This document shows, in pieces, positions 22,425 through 33,276 of a DNA stretch of 64,000 bases. The stretch spans positions 310,001-374,000 of the forward strand of contig NC_018202.1 of the NCBI RefSeq assembly GCF_000219625.1, in the 5' to 3' direction. The notes beneath the pieces are model-generated. The model did not search any database, had not been told where the DNA came from, and saw only the letters and a list, made by a program, of their open reading frames with translations. How positions within the stretch are numbered: position 1 is the first letter of the stretch; each line of letters begins with the position of its first letter. A program made the position numbers and the translations under genes. This DNA comes from Zymoseptoria tritici IPO323. Lineage: Eukaryota; Ascomycota; Dothideomycetes; Mycosphaerellales; Mycosphaerellaceae.

Positions 22425-23471
22425 CTAGGCTCGGTGACGATAGGCGGAGGCGGGTCGCAGAATCGATCGGGGAGGTTGCGGATCGGGCTGCACCCGGTTG
22501 GTCAATGAGAAAGCTGGAGACACCTTGGAGTTTTCATGACTCAGCCGGCGGCGGTGTTGTTTATGCTCTTGCTCTGCCATGCTCTTGCTCTGCCATGCTT
22601 TTGCTGACAGTTGGTGAACGGATGCCGCCGCTAGTGGTGGTGTCGGTGTCGGAGTCGATATCCAGCTCCACGCAGGCTGCGAGCGCCTGGGGATGTTGAG
22701 GGCTGGTGCGCTGCCGTGAGCGCAGGGTGCGAGGCTTCTGAGATTGCCGGTGGAGCGGCCGGTGGTGAGGAAGGAGACGATGAGGCGGCCGGTGCGATGG
22801 TCGGTGCGATGGTAGATGGTGTCGGTGGAGCTGTAGCTGCTGGACGGATCAAGTCGCCGTCGGATAACATCTGACCCTATCGTGGTGAAAGGAATGACGG
22901 CCTTGGCAACGAGCTGCTCTTCGAGCGCGGTCAACTGAGAGGTCAGCGATTCGAGCTGAGCCTTCAGTGTGGACGTGCGCCCAGTCCGTGAGGCACGAGA
23001 GCGACGAGGTCTTGGCGTTGGTGCCGGTGAAGGGATAGTGGACGGCTAAGCAGTCTCCGAAGGTGTTGGTGCCGGAGTTGTTGCTGCTGGCTCTCGCGAA
23101 CGTGCACGCCAGTCGTTGTTGTGGCATTGAATGTGGGAGCTGCTGTGACCGTGTTGTCGACAGCGGAAGCAGATGTTGAGCTTGATACATTGATCCTTCT
23201 GCTCTTGCGTGAGCGACTCGAAGTACCGCGCTTGCGGTGATGAGGCTTGAGCCGGCTGCGGTGATGCTGGTGGTGAGGGCGGAAGAGCCTGCGCTCGAGC
23301 AAGGCCAATCTTGTATCCACGCAACTCAGTCTCCAAGCTCTTGATGCGCTCATTTGCGCTGGCGAGCTCCTGCATGAGCTGCGCCTTGGATGGCATGTTG
23401 TATTGCCCTTGCGTTGCGAGGCACGGGACTTGCGGCATTGTTGTTGCTCGGAGTGGAGCCAGTGAGTCCAT
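22425..23471 (-). pseudogene. Gag-like zinc-knuckle protein relic
   Basis: The first 141 codons start at an ATG (23471). A helical stretch (LMQELASANERIKSLETEL) is followed by a Pro/Ala linker and a zinc knuckle, CFRCRQHGHSSSHIQC, spaced C-x2-C-x4-H-x6-C, close to the retroviral-type CCHC knuckle. A TAG then interrupts, but the same frame continues with a second helix (LKAQLESLTSQLTALEEQL). Near 22880 the coding signal moves to another frame with an Ala/Pro-rich stretch. Such proteins are typical of LTR-retrotransposon Gag or genes derived from it. No protease, reverse transcriptase or integrase motif and no LTR was found nearby, so it may be a solo relic or a former domesticated gene. Confidence 0.45.
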
Positions 23472-24455
23472 GCATTGCGAGGCAAGGGAGAGGTATTATT
23501 CATGATCAGTGGACGGCGAGGAAGGGCGCTCGCGTGACAGACTGACGCTGGAGATGGCAAGTCGCTGTCGGTGATAGACTGCGCTGAAGAGTGGCTAGTC
23601 GCTATCGTTGTACACAGAGTCGGGGCTCAAACCCAAGCTCTTCTGTGAATTCTGCTATCGACCGGCGACAGGAAGGTGTAGGCAGTCGGTGCCAAGGTGC
23701 TGTGTGCGAGGAGAAAACTCTGCGAGTTCGTAGAACCAAGCGATTTTGATAGAGATTCTGGTGGTATTCCTGGTGCGGGACCCGTGGGCTCTACCTCTGT
23801 TGGGCGGTGGATTGATGGTGGCTATCGAGCCATGGAGAGTGCGTGGCGGTGTCGCGCGAAGGAAGGCGTCGTTGCTGTTGCTCTTGAGGTGCGATATCGA
23901 TGGATTCGATAGATTCGCGTGTAGTGGACGCATCGAGGGCGGTGGAAACGAGGGCAGTGAGGCCGTCCTTTGACATGGACTCTGGTACGCACAATGGCGT
24001 CTAGTAGGTTCTTGTGATGATCGAACTTGGTGTCACGGCTCAAATAAGAGAGGCTGGCCAGAGGCGTGTGTGCAAGCACCGGTCAGGGAGTCACGGCGTT
24101 GGGACGAAATTGGGGGCTTGGTCGCCGGATTCGCTAGCGCTGACGTGGCAGGAATGAAGAGCCCTGGAGAGAAGAGCCGAGGGCGCTGAGGATATCAATT
24201 GAAGAGAATATGGGATGGTGAGCCCGAGTTGCCGTATTGTCTGGATCCAAGTCTCGAATCGGAAAGGTGCGGTGCGCAGCTCTACCACTCCTCGGTCCAG
24301 GATGTTGAGAGGCTGAGAGACGGGTTGGACCGAAAATCGAGCATCTAACGGTGACGCGGGAAAATCAGATGGAGGGAAAGCCAGAAGAGGGTAACGGGAG
24401 GTAGACAGTGCTGTGAAAGTCGAGCATTTCGATGTGAAGGCAACGGAGTGTTGGA
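23472..24455. other. No supported gene
   Basis: Only short conflicting frames. The stretch separates the Hsp20 fragment from the Gag-like frame. Confidence 0.3.
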
Positions 24456-24743
24456 TCATCCAGAGTTGGCACCTTCACCTTCGATGAGGCTAGCCGGAGG
24501 GGTGCCTTCTTCGCGGTGGTGTTCAGTGCGGCCCTTGATGGTGAGAGTCTGCGCGTCCGAGAACTCGATGTTGATGTTCTTCTGGTCGATGCCTGGTAGT
24601 TCGCCGTGGAGCTCGTAGTGGTCCTTGGTCTCCCTGACGTCGAACTTCAAAGTGAAGCTGCGGACATACTTGGAGATGCTGGATCCTCCGTCCTTGCTGG
24701 AGACGTGGGTGGCGTAGTCGTCCAGGAGGCGGAACGGCAGGAG
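24456..24743 (-). pseudogene. Small heat-shock protein (Hsp20) fragment
   Basis: The frame reads PFRLLDDYATHVSS, then KFDVRETKDHYELHGELPG, IDQKNINIEFSD and TIKGRTEHHREEG before ending EGEGANSG and a stop. This is clearly the N-terminal region and first half of the alpha-crystallin domain of a fungal Hsp20 chaperone, the ATP-independent holdase class. The start codon normally found a few residues before the RLLDDY segment is absent; the frame runs back without an ATG. The second half of the domain, including its conserved GxL motif, is also missing. The gene piece is therefore cut at both ends and directly abuts an unrelated minus-strand frame (24790-25808). It is probably non-functional. Confidence 0.75.
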
Positions 24744-24789
24744 GATGGGAGTGGTATGTCGAATCCGCCAGGTCGATGCAGCTGCTCTG

Positions 24790-25808
24790 CTATTCTGCGA
24801 CGTGAAATGAGGGTCGACACTCGGACAATCCGTTCAGTCGGCATTGATAGCCATCGATAGACGCCGGCTGGCCATCCGCTGTTGTCGAGGTGGTGGTAAT
24901 GGAGTGCTTCAAAGAACTGCAGTGCATCTCCTCAGAAAGGCGGGAATTAACGTCGACAGAAGGAGGTTTGTCTGCGGATGAGTCGGACATCAAATGCGCG
25001 GCGTGGCCTGGCGAGAATTCGGTGACGATTGCTATGGGAGTGAGGTAGTCCATTTGTCGATTGGTACCTCTGGTGTAGGTAAGGACAGCGAAGCCAGTGA
25101 AGCCAGGTGCGTACATGTAAGCATGCCGTACTGGATCCACAATGAAGAGTCAAAGTCGGTTACCGTGAATTTGCGGCCATGTTGCATCAGCCACGGCCTG
25201 TGCGATGTTCCTCTGTAACGTAAGACGTAGCACGTCTCAATGTAGTGGAAGACAGGTGTCGAACTCGGCTTGTGCGGATCGTCTTGGGCGGCAGTTCCGA
25301 GGGCCATGACCTTGGTGCGGAAGGTCTTGACTTTATCGAGGTGAGAAAAGGCGGACTTGATGGGTCGCGCGGTCGCACGTAGACAGAGAGTGTCGACTTC
25401 CATGTCCTGACGGTCGGCGCTGTTGCGGCTGAACTGCTGGCAGAAGTTCCATCTTGGCCATGGCGGACTCTGACCGGATGGAGTGATGGGAGATGACAGT
25501 GCGGCTTTTGCACTTCTCGAAGAGTCATCGTAGGAGTAATGGTACGCCCTTCCGACGCGCTGCTGGCGTGGAAGTCGGACGTGTCCGTGCTGTACTGCGG
25601 TTTCGCAGGCTTGGTATGGCACCAAAGGAAGACAGATCGAGGTGGATACAACATAGTGGCCAGCGGGAGCCGGTAGCTCATGTTGAGATGGCGTGGAATT
25701 GGCGTGACTTGAGTCGAAGCGGAGTGCGCTGTGCAGCGGCAGATCGCCGGCAGAGCGATGTCTGTCCGAGGAGCAGGCTGAGCGGGCGGGACAGACTTTG
25801 GGTTGCAA
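24790..25808 (-). pseudogene. Frame-shifted coding fragment, possible distant C48-like core
   Basis: From 25808 one frame carries coding-like sequence with SHLDKVKTFRTKVMALGTAA, HYIETCYVLRYRG and KFTVTDFDSSL. At about 25150 the register changes and 25140-24790 continues with DPVRHAYMYAPGFTGFAVL and TNRQMDYLTP, ending close to the Hsp20 fragment. The GFAVL then MDYLTP pattern loosely resembles the strand pair of the C48-like copies elsewhere in the window, but this is weak. One small indel explains the frame change. Confidence 0.3.
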
Positions 25809-25817
25809 GCATCGATG

Positions 25818-26694
25818 TCAAGTGCTGCTGACACAGCTGAGTTGGCGGATTTGTGTGAAGACGAGACGGCAGCTTAGCACTACCCCCATTTTGAGTGATT
25901 TGTTACCCCTAGTCATCTGGGCGAGCTGTGGGTGAGACGGGCTGCGACAATTTCCCACCGCATAGGTGCTTGCCCAGCTGGCACAAAACGCACGTTCGAC
26001 GATGTCAAACAATGCAGCGGGCTCGGAAAGTTGGAGTGGAAGGTGCTGAGATGTGACATCCGTATTCGACATTGTCTGACATTCCGGCGGGCTCTTGGAG
26101 GTTGGAGACGAACAAAGTTGGCTAGCCGGTACGATTGGTAATCGATGATGCCGGAACAAGGTGGCGACCTGGGCTAGTTGGACTTGGAGGTCTGCAACGA
26201 AGGTGCCGAGCCGGTGGGATTCGTATTCGACGTCTCGGCCATGGCGAGGCGGTGAAATTGGTTTTGGCGGGCGCTGCGGCGGACGACGGGCGCACGGAAA
26301 GAGCTGGCGGCGTTGTTGTGGGAGGATTGAGAAGATGGCGGAAGGGACGGCTGCTACGACGCGATGGATGGTGGAGATCGGAGTCAAAGGCGTCGGAGTC
26401 GCTGGGAAGAGTGTCAGAGTCGTTGCTGAAACATTCTCTTAAAGTGAATGTACTCTGGCTCCTGTTTGATCTTGGTGGCCCTTTGTCCACACGCTGTAAC
26501 AACAGTCTTGACATTTTCCTCTTCACCGCTCGACACAGCAGGTGCGACAACATGATGCGCGGTTTCAAGAGCAGGGCGTGACTGACTCGGAAGGCAGAGG
26601 TTGAACTGTGGTCCTGGGACGTGTGCCGCTGGGGGAAGCTGTCAGTGTGTAGTGGGTGGGTGGAGTGTCGGGATGCACTCACTGCAGAATACAC
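25818..26694 (-). pseudogene. Frame-broken fragment, family unknown
   Basis: The 5' side (to about 26200) encodes a Ser/Asp/Pro-rich sequence (CFSNDSDTLPSDSDAFDSD). The register then moves and HGRDVEYESHRLGTFVADLQ with VQLAQVATLFRHHRLP follows, a likely helix. No domain is recognised. Confidence 0.2.
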
Positions 26695-27196
26695 TCACTG
26701 CCCGTTCCTGTCTTCGCCAGCGTGAACGCGCACTGCGTTCGATCACGGCGATCCGCTTCACGATGCCGTCCATCTTTGTGCTGACTGCCTTTAGGTAGGC
26801 CATGACCTCTTCTGGGACCCTTCCAGGTGCGCTGATCCCGCCTTGTTCAATCAGTGCGCGACATTGGTGTTGACGGTGAGCATTGTGGCGGCATCTTGGT
26901 GGCTTGGAGTAGAAATGGGAAGGAAGATAGGATGACTCCATCCAAGGATAGGGACCTGGATGCCGTTCGCCGGCGGGATGTTGGTGTGCAGAGAGTCGAT
27001 ATGCAGGAAAAGATGAGGCCCGGACGTTGTGTCGTGCGTCGATCGGTCCGCGGCTAAGGTGCGTTCTTTTGACTGATTGAGCGGTGTGAAGTCGCTCTCT
27101 GCGGAGCTGGCTTTTGATAGTATTGTTTGTCCGCTCTTGCTCTCCGTCGGCCACGAAATTGGTGCTCTTGAGGAGGCTTTGTGACGGCGGTGACAT
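26642..27196 (-). CDS. Hypothetical open frame with C-terminal helix
   Basis: The frame is open for 184 codons but begins without an ATG. Only its end looks clearly coding (VPEEVMAYLKAVSTKMDG, then VKRIAVIERS), a predicted amphipathic helix. It partly overlaps the neighbouring relic. No family is seen. Confidence 0.2.
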   Translation of the reverse strand: MSPPSQSLLKSTNFVADGEQERTNNTIKSQLRRERLHTAQSVKRTHLSRGPIDARHNVRASSFPAYRLSAHQHPAGERHPGPYPWMESSYLPSHFYSKPPRCRHNAHRQHQCRALIEQGGISAPGRVPEEVMAYLKAVSTKMDGIVKRIAVIERSARSRWRRQERAVSVFCSECIPTLHPPTTH

Positions 27197-27771
27197 GGGT
27201 GGATTGGATAGAGCGCTTGGTTACGCTCGTGCTGTGCGGGCGGCTCGGTCAGAAGGTCAGTGTCGCTGACTTTTTCGCTGTCCGGCTGTCGATCGTGGTG
27301 GTGATGCCGAGTCCACGGTCTGGATGTTGTGTATCAAGTCTTTTGCCTCGCTGGCTGGAGGATGCACGACCCGAAATGGCCTCCACGGCTGGCTGTGCTC
27401 TGTCATGGTGGTTCGGGTGACGTTGGTATCGTGCATAGCGGGTGGGAGTGGAGCGTCCCGGAGAGTTCGGCTGGACTGACATTCCTGCTCGTGGGGTTGA
27501 TAGCGGCTGATGAAGATTTCACTGAGATCAAACGTGCCTTCGCGCGAGGCGGTGTGGTTAAGAAACCATCGGCTCTCGTGGTTGTGCCTTGGTCCAGTCT
27601 TTGCAAGTCGACGCCGCGTTGACGTGGTCAGCGCTGACAGCTTCGAGTGCTGACGTCGATCCATGCATTCGAGGTTTGCAGGCTGTCTCTTGTGTGTGGT
27701 GGGAGAAATCGCGGGACCGAGGTGTGGCAGAGATCGACTGCTCAGAACGAGATTACTTCTGCAAGGAGTTG

Positions 27772-28251
27772 TCAACACACGCAGAACGAGGCTACTGCGA
27801 CTGTGGCAACCTTACCTGATTTTGACCAGAAGAAAGCAAGTGCCGGCCGGCGGGTGCAATTGAGGGTGAGGTCAGGTTTGGTGGACTTGTTGGTCCCAAT
27901 CATGTCAGCTCTGAGCAGGCAGCAGGCAGCAGGCAGCGTATACTCATGGTGTCCCTGTCTGGATGCAGAACGGTAGCGCAGTCCAGTGATCAGCGTATGT
28001 ATGGTAGGTGATGAGTGCTGGGTGCTGGGTGCTGGCGGCCATGACGGAGGAATGGAAGGTAGCGTCCGAGTGTGTTGATCAGAATTGGGAGGTGGTGGAG
28101 TGGTGATGCGGTTAGGCGATGAGGTGTGTGGTCTTCTCCTGGGGAGACAGGAGGCGAGCTCCTTCTTGAAGTCCTGGTGAGGGTGTGGCGCCGATCTGGA
28201 GAGAGCGGGGAGATTGCTCAAATGCGTGTGCGACGAAGCCACGCAGCGCAT
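27772..28251 (-). CDS. Hypothetical protein, 159 codons
   Basis: An ATG-started frame. The product is Pro/Ser/His-rich in its first half and ends in a Cys-containing hydrophobic tail. There is no recognised domain and antisense frames are also open, so support is weak. Confidence 0.2.
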   Translation of the reverse strand: MRCVASSHTHLSNLPALSRSAPHPHQDFKKELASCLPRRRPHTSSPNRITTPPPPNSDQHTRTLPSIPPSWPPAPSTQHSSPTIHTLITGLRYRSASRQGHHEYTLPAACCLLRADMIGTNKSTKPDLTLNCTRRPALAFFWSKSGKVATVAVASFCVC

Positions 28252-29874
28252 GAGGAGGCGAAACGGCAGTCGAAATCTCGTGACAGCCTTGACGCCGGTC
28301 AGTGAACATCCTCAGCGGAAGAGCAAGCAAGTGAGAACGTACTCCCAGCAGTCCCGCACGGCTGCGAAAACGCCACACACATTGAGCGCAGTTGCGAAAC
28401 TAGGATCGCTGCCGTGCTGAGCAGATTCGAGATCTTTCAGCCTGTGGATTCATGTCAGAAAAGCTCAAGTGTGGTAAAGAAGGGGCGCCCACCAGTCAAA
28501 CTCAGACTCCTGTTGAGGACAATTTTCAGTCTCCGACGACGACGACGACGAATCCGATTGCCAGCTTCGAGTTTTGGTATCTGTTCAGGCGACGAAGTAC
28601 TCCGTGGTGTTGCGACCAAGTCATAACGCTTCATCCCCAGCTCTGAGCGAGGGTAGAGACAACGATGGAGGTCGGAGTCTATCCAACAGCGCAACCAGAT
28701 CGTTCGATATGCGTCCTTCAAGCCATACTGGTTGGTGTTGGAGCCACGTGCGGCGGAAAGGACGGCGCCGGCGATGTCTCAGATGACGCGGCCTTTGTCA
28801 ACGGGAAGGATAGATCATAGGCAGTGCAGCAAGAGCCGTCCGGGTTGGCGAGACATGCGGTCGTCGTGAGCGAGCCGAGTGTCTTTGATGATCACGCAGT
28901 AGTCGATGGGTGCTCCTTGACAAATCCTACGTCGTTGGAATGACTCGACGTCGGCAGACAAGCGCGATTCGGTTTCAAAGACCTTCCCGCCGAGAACGGA
29001 CGCTTGAGTGCCAGCTTTCCCGAGACCCAGCCCTGCATTTGATCTCTGGCGGTGACATGTAACGATGCGAAGGGTCGTGCTCTTGCTGATAGTTGACAAA
29101 GTGGATGCGGCCCAGGGTGGGATCATCACCGCTCGTACGGGGACTGTGCCCATAAGATGTTGTTGATGTTGGTATGATCCGCTCAAGCGATGTGTTCGGT
29201 GAACTCTGGTGCGGAAGTCTATGCTTCTTGCGGCGAGGCCAGGTGACGAAGACTGCTCATAGTGCAGTTTCCATTGGACAAGCGCTGCGGAGCGATTGGT
29301 GCGGAGCGTTGCAACAATATCGGAGGCGGAGCAGGGCGAAAGATGCGGTGTCAAGTTGGCCGCCACGTTTGCGGGCCGCGAAAAAGGCGTCGGCGTGTAT
29401 GTTGCAGCGGTAAAGCGTTGCGGCGGCGTGAAACTTGGCAGGGTAGGAAGACGTCAGACTGTCGGTCGAACGTGCCCTTGGTAGGGCGTGCGCAAAGTAG
29501 AGACAAGGCACGGCGGGCCATGCAAACGGCGATGAACTCGGTGTTATCGCATGTTGACGCATGCCCTACGCGTAGAGCCACTACCGCTAGTGGTGCGAAT
29601 GTCGGTGCAGTGAACAGTCGTGACAACGATCTCAGTGAAGCTGCTCGTGTTTGTACTCAGCGTTCGCTCCTTTTGATCCAATGGCACGTTCGGTGTGGGA
29701 GGGCGCTGGGGTTGTCGGCGGCGGAAGGGCGCGTTCGTTCGTGTCGTGGCAGTCGTGACCATCGCAACGAAGCGCCAAGATTACCAGTGAGAGACTGAAT
29801 GGTGCGCTCGTTCCTGGCCTTCGGACATGGTTGTGCGGCCATGGTAGGCGCAGGTAAGCCTCTGTGGCAGGCGA
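28252..29874. other. Unresolved stretch with conflicting frames
   Basis: Minus-strand frames near 28815-29366 and 29257-29626 and plus-strand frames near 29262-29798 are all open. None has a motif I trust. Coding debris is possible. Confidence 0.25.
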
Positions 29875-30933
29875 TTATTGGCATGGTGGGGTTCTTCTGT
29901 ACACCTTTGTGGAGGCAGCAGTGAGCGTCTCGAATCGGCGATTGTGGTAGAGGTGAAGGCCGATGATGGCGGATCGATTGTGGGTGAGTTGGCGATGCCG
30001 AGACTCAGCAAAAAGCTCGACGTCTTGCAATCGTTGCGAGAGTGGATCGGAACTGGCATGGAACCGGGGGTTGAATTTGACGTTGAGGCCAAGTCCTGCG
30101 CCTTGGACGAGGGCGCAGTCGAGAGCGATGAGTTCAGCGCGTTCGTTGGAACTGCACACGTGTGACGTGGAGCGATCTGTCTTGAATTGTTGGAGCGACT
30201 GATCGGGTGTTGCGGCGACCGGTGGAGATCCAGTACCGAGTGGACGGTGGAGTTCAGTTGACGGCAAAATCCTGTTGACAGTAGAGCGACTGACAGTGAC
30301 AGCGCGCAAGGCGGCCCGGGAGGAATATGTGCAAGTCTGTTTGCAATGTGGCCGTGTCTCGAATTCCAGCGACGGTGCGTGAGTTGGACGGCTGCTTCCT
30401 ACGCGTCCGCAGTAACAACCGTCTCTCACATTGCCACATGTTCTGAGTCCACTGCACCCAGTGCCAGCAATCAAGGTATCCTTCTTTGGGTCGTGATCAT
30501 TGGAGGAGATGTGGACCTTCTCCAGTCGCCTGCGCTGCGTTCGAGCTCTGTGCCTCCAGCTCCATCTCCTGTCCGGTGGTGCTGCTGGCTGACCGTAGCC
30601 GTCATGATCGGGGTCATGGAGGCCTTCCTGCATCTCACGGATGGCTTGGTCGATCAGGCTAGGTCGGTTGGAGTTGTCGTCCTCTTCGACGGAAAGAGGC
30701 GACTCGGGTGGTGGATGGAGATGTGTTCTTTCTGATTGTATCCGGCGCCGCGCACGGCATGCTGAAGCTCCAATGTATGAAGGTGTGCGGGACCGTTGGC
30801 AAGGCCGGTGGATTGGCATCGCTACCAATGTCGCTGGAGAGTTGTCTTGCTGCGCGTCTTGACTGAAAGCTGCTCGGCGTGAAGCGCGAGGCGACGGCAC
30901 ACTTGTGATGGTTGTCGCGACGCAAGGCGGCAT
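29875..30933 (-). CDS. Hypothetical protein, 352 codons
   Basis: This is the longest ATG-started frame between 17 and 41 kb. Codon use is coding-like throughout. The N-terminal third is Arg/Ser/Pro-rich. An acidic helical stretch follows (SLIDQAIREMQEGLHDPDHD), then a Cys-rich section (GCSGLRTCGNVRDGCYCG), and near residue 265 the motif SSNERAELIALDCAL. That motif resembles the NRAEL helix of type-1 RNase H, but I could not find the other catalytic acids in register, so RNase H is only a possibility. No signal peptide or membrane segment is seen. Confidence 0.45.
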   Translation of the reverse strand: MPPCVATTITSVPSPRASRRAAFSQDAQQDNSPATLVAMPIHRPCQRSRTPSYIGASACRARRRIQSERTHLHPPPESPLSVEEDDNSNRPSLIDQAIREMQEGLHDPDHDGYGQPAAPPDRRWSWRHRARTQRRRLEKVHISSNDHDPKKDTLIAGTGCSGLRTCGNVRDGCYCGRVGSSRPTHAPSLEFETRPHCKQTCTYSSRAALRAVTVSRSTVNRILPSTELHRPLGTGSPPVAATPDQSLQQFKTDRSTSHVCSSNERAELIALDCALVQGAGLGLNVKFNPRFHASSDPLSQRLQDVELFAESRHRQLTHNRSAIIGLHLYHNRRFETLTAASTKVYRRTPPCQ

Positions 30934-31924
30934 TGCTCGGGTGAAAACGATAGTAGTGTTGCAAGTGCTTGTGCCGCAGGGGGCGATCTCTGTGGATGGG
31001 TATTTGATTCTGGCGGCCGTTCAAGGTCGTTCGTGGCTTTGCTTTGGTAAACGGCGAGGAGGTGGTCATTGAGACTTGAAGGTTGAATTCGGCGGCGGGT
31101 GAAGCGTCTCCGAATGCGGTCGTTGCTACTGCGAGCAGTAGTCGTGCGAAAAGTGCGAGCAAGGCGATTGCAGAACGCTGGCTTCCTCCTCTGCTGGATG
31201 TTAGAAGTCGAATTGAGGGGTCGGACAGCAGCGAGGTTTTGCGGAGAAACATACAGAAACATCTTTCTTAAACAGAAGGCTGCGATTGTGCCGGTGGTAC
31301 GCTGCATGCAGCGTGTGGTGGGAGGAGATTGCGTCAAGTACAATCATGTAGTGGTGCAACCCTGCTCTTCGTTTCGTCGTTGGTGAAGGCCGGATCAGGT
31401 GGTCGACACGGAGCGGCGTAGTAGGCGTACGTGCGAAAAGTCTGGACGGGATCGAGGAAGAGAGCGATAATGAGCGGCTTCTAAAAACAGTGTTAGCATG
31501 AATTGACGAAGCTGATGGAAGCTGCCTGAGAACTACCTCACTTGAGCGAAGCAGAGCATGCACTGCAATGTATCGACATGCGCTGAGGTGTCGAGTACGT
31601 ATTCGGGCTGAAAGCTACATAATCAGCAGCTGAAGGTGTGAGTGTACTTGCCATTTCACCGCCTCGATGCAATCCAGTGTCCGGAGGGTGTGATGTGCCG
31701 GAGTGTGTGATGTGTCGAAGTGTGTGATGTGTCCTGAGTGCGGTTCGGAGGCCAGAAACCAGTGTCCAACTGCCGAACTTCACCAAGCGACATCCATCTG
31801 CTCCGTGAGGAGTGAGTGTATCTGCAAGCTTTTGACGGCGAGCTGGTGCGAAGCGTGGACTGGAGCCTCAAACCAAACGACAGCTAGTGTCTTGCCGCTC
31901 CTTTGCAGGGGATGGCATGGTATC

Positions 31925-32039
31925 GAAGCAGCCGAACTTCACCATACGACAACCTCCCGGAACAAGTGTCCATGAGCGAGAGTTCGCGAGGAGGTGTCTT
32001 GCTTCTCAAAGAGCAGCATTGGTAAGGAAGCGTGGGCTT
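31925..32039. repeat. 115-bp duplicate, copy 1
   Basis: A 115-bp segment is repeated 250 bp downstream (32175-32289) in the same orientation with only about three differences. It includes CTCCCGGAACAAGTGTCCA. Confidence 0.9.
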
Positions 32040-32174
32040 GTTGACGGTGAGCGGCACCGGTGTCGAGCTTCATCAGCGAGACCATCTTCAGAGCACAAGC
32101 TAACGGTCCTTCTCCGCCTGACCGTTATAGCTCACATGAAGGACGTCTGCCAGTTCGGAGAACTGTCTGATCAT

Positions 32175-32289
32175 GAAGCGGCCGGACTTCACCATACGAC
32201 AACCTCCCGGAACAAGTGTCCATGAGCGAGAGTTCGCGAGGAGGTGTCTTGCTTCTCGAAGAGCAGCATTGGTAAGGAAGCGTGGGCTT
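32175..32289. repeat. 115-bp duplicate, copy 2
   Basis: Second copy of the segment at 31925-32039. The DNA between the copies is unrelated, so this is a dispersed or slipped duplication, not a simple tandem array. Confidence 0.9.
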
Positions 32290-33000
32290 TGTCGTCCGAA
32301 CAGGTGGTGCGATGGTGGTCGTGCGGTGGTGGTCGTGCGCAGGTGGCCGTGCGAAGATGAGTCGGTCGTGCGAAGGTGGTCGTCCACGTGTGGAATTTGT
32401 CGGCGAGCTGCAAAGGTTCGTTCGGAATTGATGGAAGGCCAAGGTGAAGTGCGAATGTATGAGTGATGATTGATTGAGTAATGATTGATGAAGGCATTGA
32501 TGATGTGAGGGTGATGGGTGAGGGTGATGGGTGAGGAGGACAAGTGTTGTTGATGAGTCGTCGCGGAAGTCGCAAAAAAACCTGCCCGCCATGATGAAGG
32601 CAGTCACAAAACATGACGCGTCCGTGTGACTTCCTCATACCGCGGTGACTTCCTCATACCGAAATGTTCAGGTTATGAAATTAACAGATCAACCTGAAGT
32701 TGTACTGTGGTGCATTGTAGAAATCACGGCGTAAATGGAGCCGATGTCAGCCATTGCTTCAAATCGATGGGCTCTTTTTTGTGAGAAATGTATGTCCATA
32801 GTCGGATCCTGTGATGGTGGTCAAGCGCATTTCGTGAAGCATGGAGAAGTCGCAAACCGGTGTCGTTCGAATAAGGTCGTTGCCTTTGGCATCTCTGCGT
32901 TCGTTACGTCACTTGACACTTGCCATTGCACGTGACGACGTCGGCGACGAGGAAATCTGCCCGGTGCCTCAATAACTTCACCAACGATACCGTCCCGTCG

Positions 33001-33276
33001 ATGCGCTCCGCAATCCCTCATGACATTGATGCACATGCATGCTCCCGGAATGCTACCGCTTTATTGATATGTACACTCTCCCGGAATTCTACCGCTTTAC
33101 TGATATGTACACTCTCGATACTCCTCTCGCTCAGCGTTGCATTCTTCAAATACGGACATTCTACCGCACATTCGATGTCCCTGGTCCTCCATTCGACCCT
33201 ACGATACGGCGCCTGCTACATATCCTACATGATATGTGAAGCATCATCTCGCTATGCATGTTCGATGACCCAATGA
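33001..33276 (+). CDS. Small open frame spanning a 36-bp tandem duplication
   Basis: An ATG-started frame of 91 codons contains a hydrophobic stretch (ALLICTLSILLSLSVAFF). It covers two 36-bp tandem copies (33042-33077 and 33078-33113) that encode a 12-residue doublet. A second frame over the same DNA is also open. Function unknown, weak support. Confidence 0.15.
   Translation: MRSAIPHDIDAHACSRNATALLICTLSRNSTALLICTLSILLSLSVAFFKYGHSTAHSMSLVLHSTLRYGACYISYMICEASSRYACSMTQ
33042..33113. repeat. 36-bp tandem duplication
   Basis: Two copies starting CTCCCGGAAT, with two differences. The length is a multiple of three. Confidence 0.9.

Larger units (their letters stand above)
30934..33000. other. 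No supported gene; duplicated and repetitive DNA
   Basis: Contains a 17-bp repeat (core TGTGATGTGTC) at 31684-31740, the 115-bp duplicate pair described separately, GTGATGGGTGAGG repeats near 32505-32545 and a GTGACTTCCTCATACC doublet near 32625-32660. Open frames have no motif. Confidence 0.4.
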
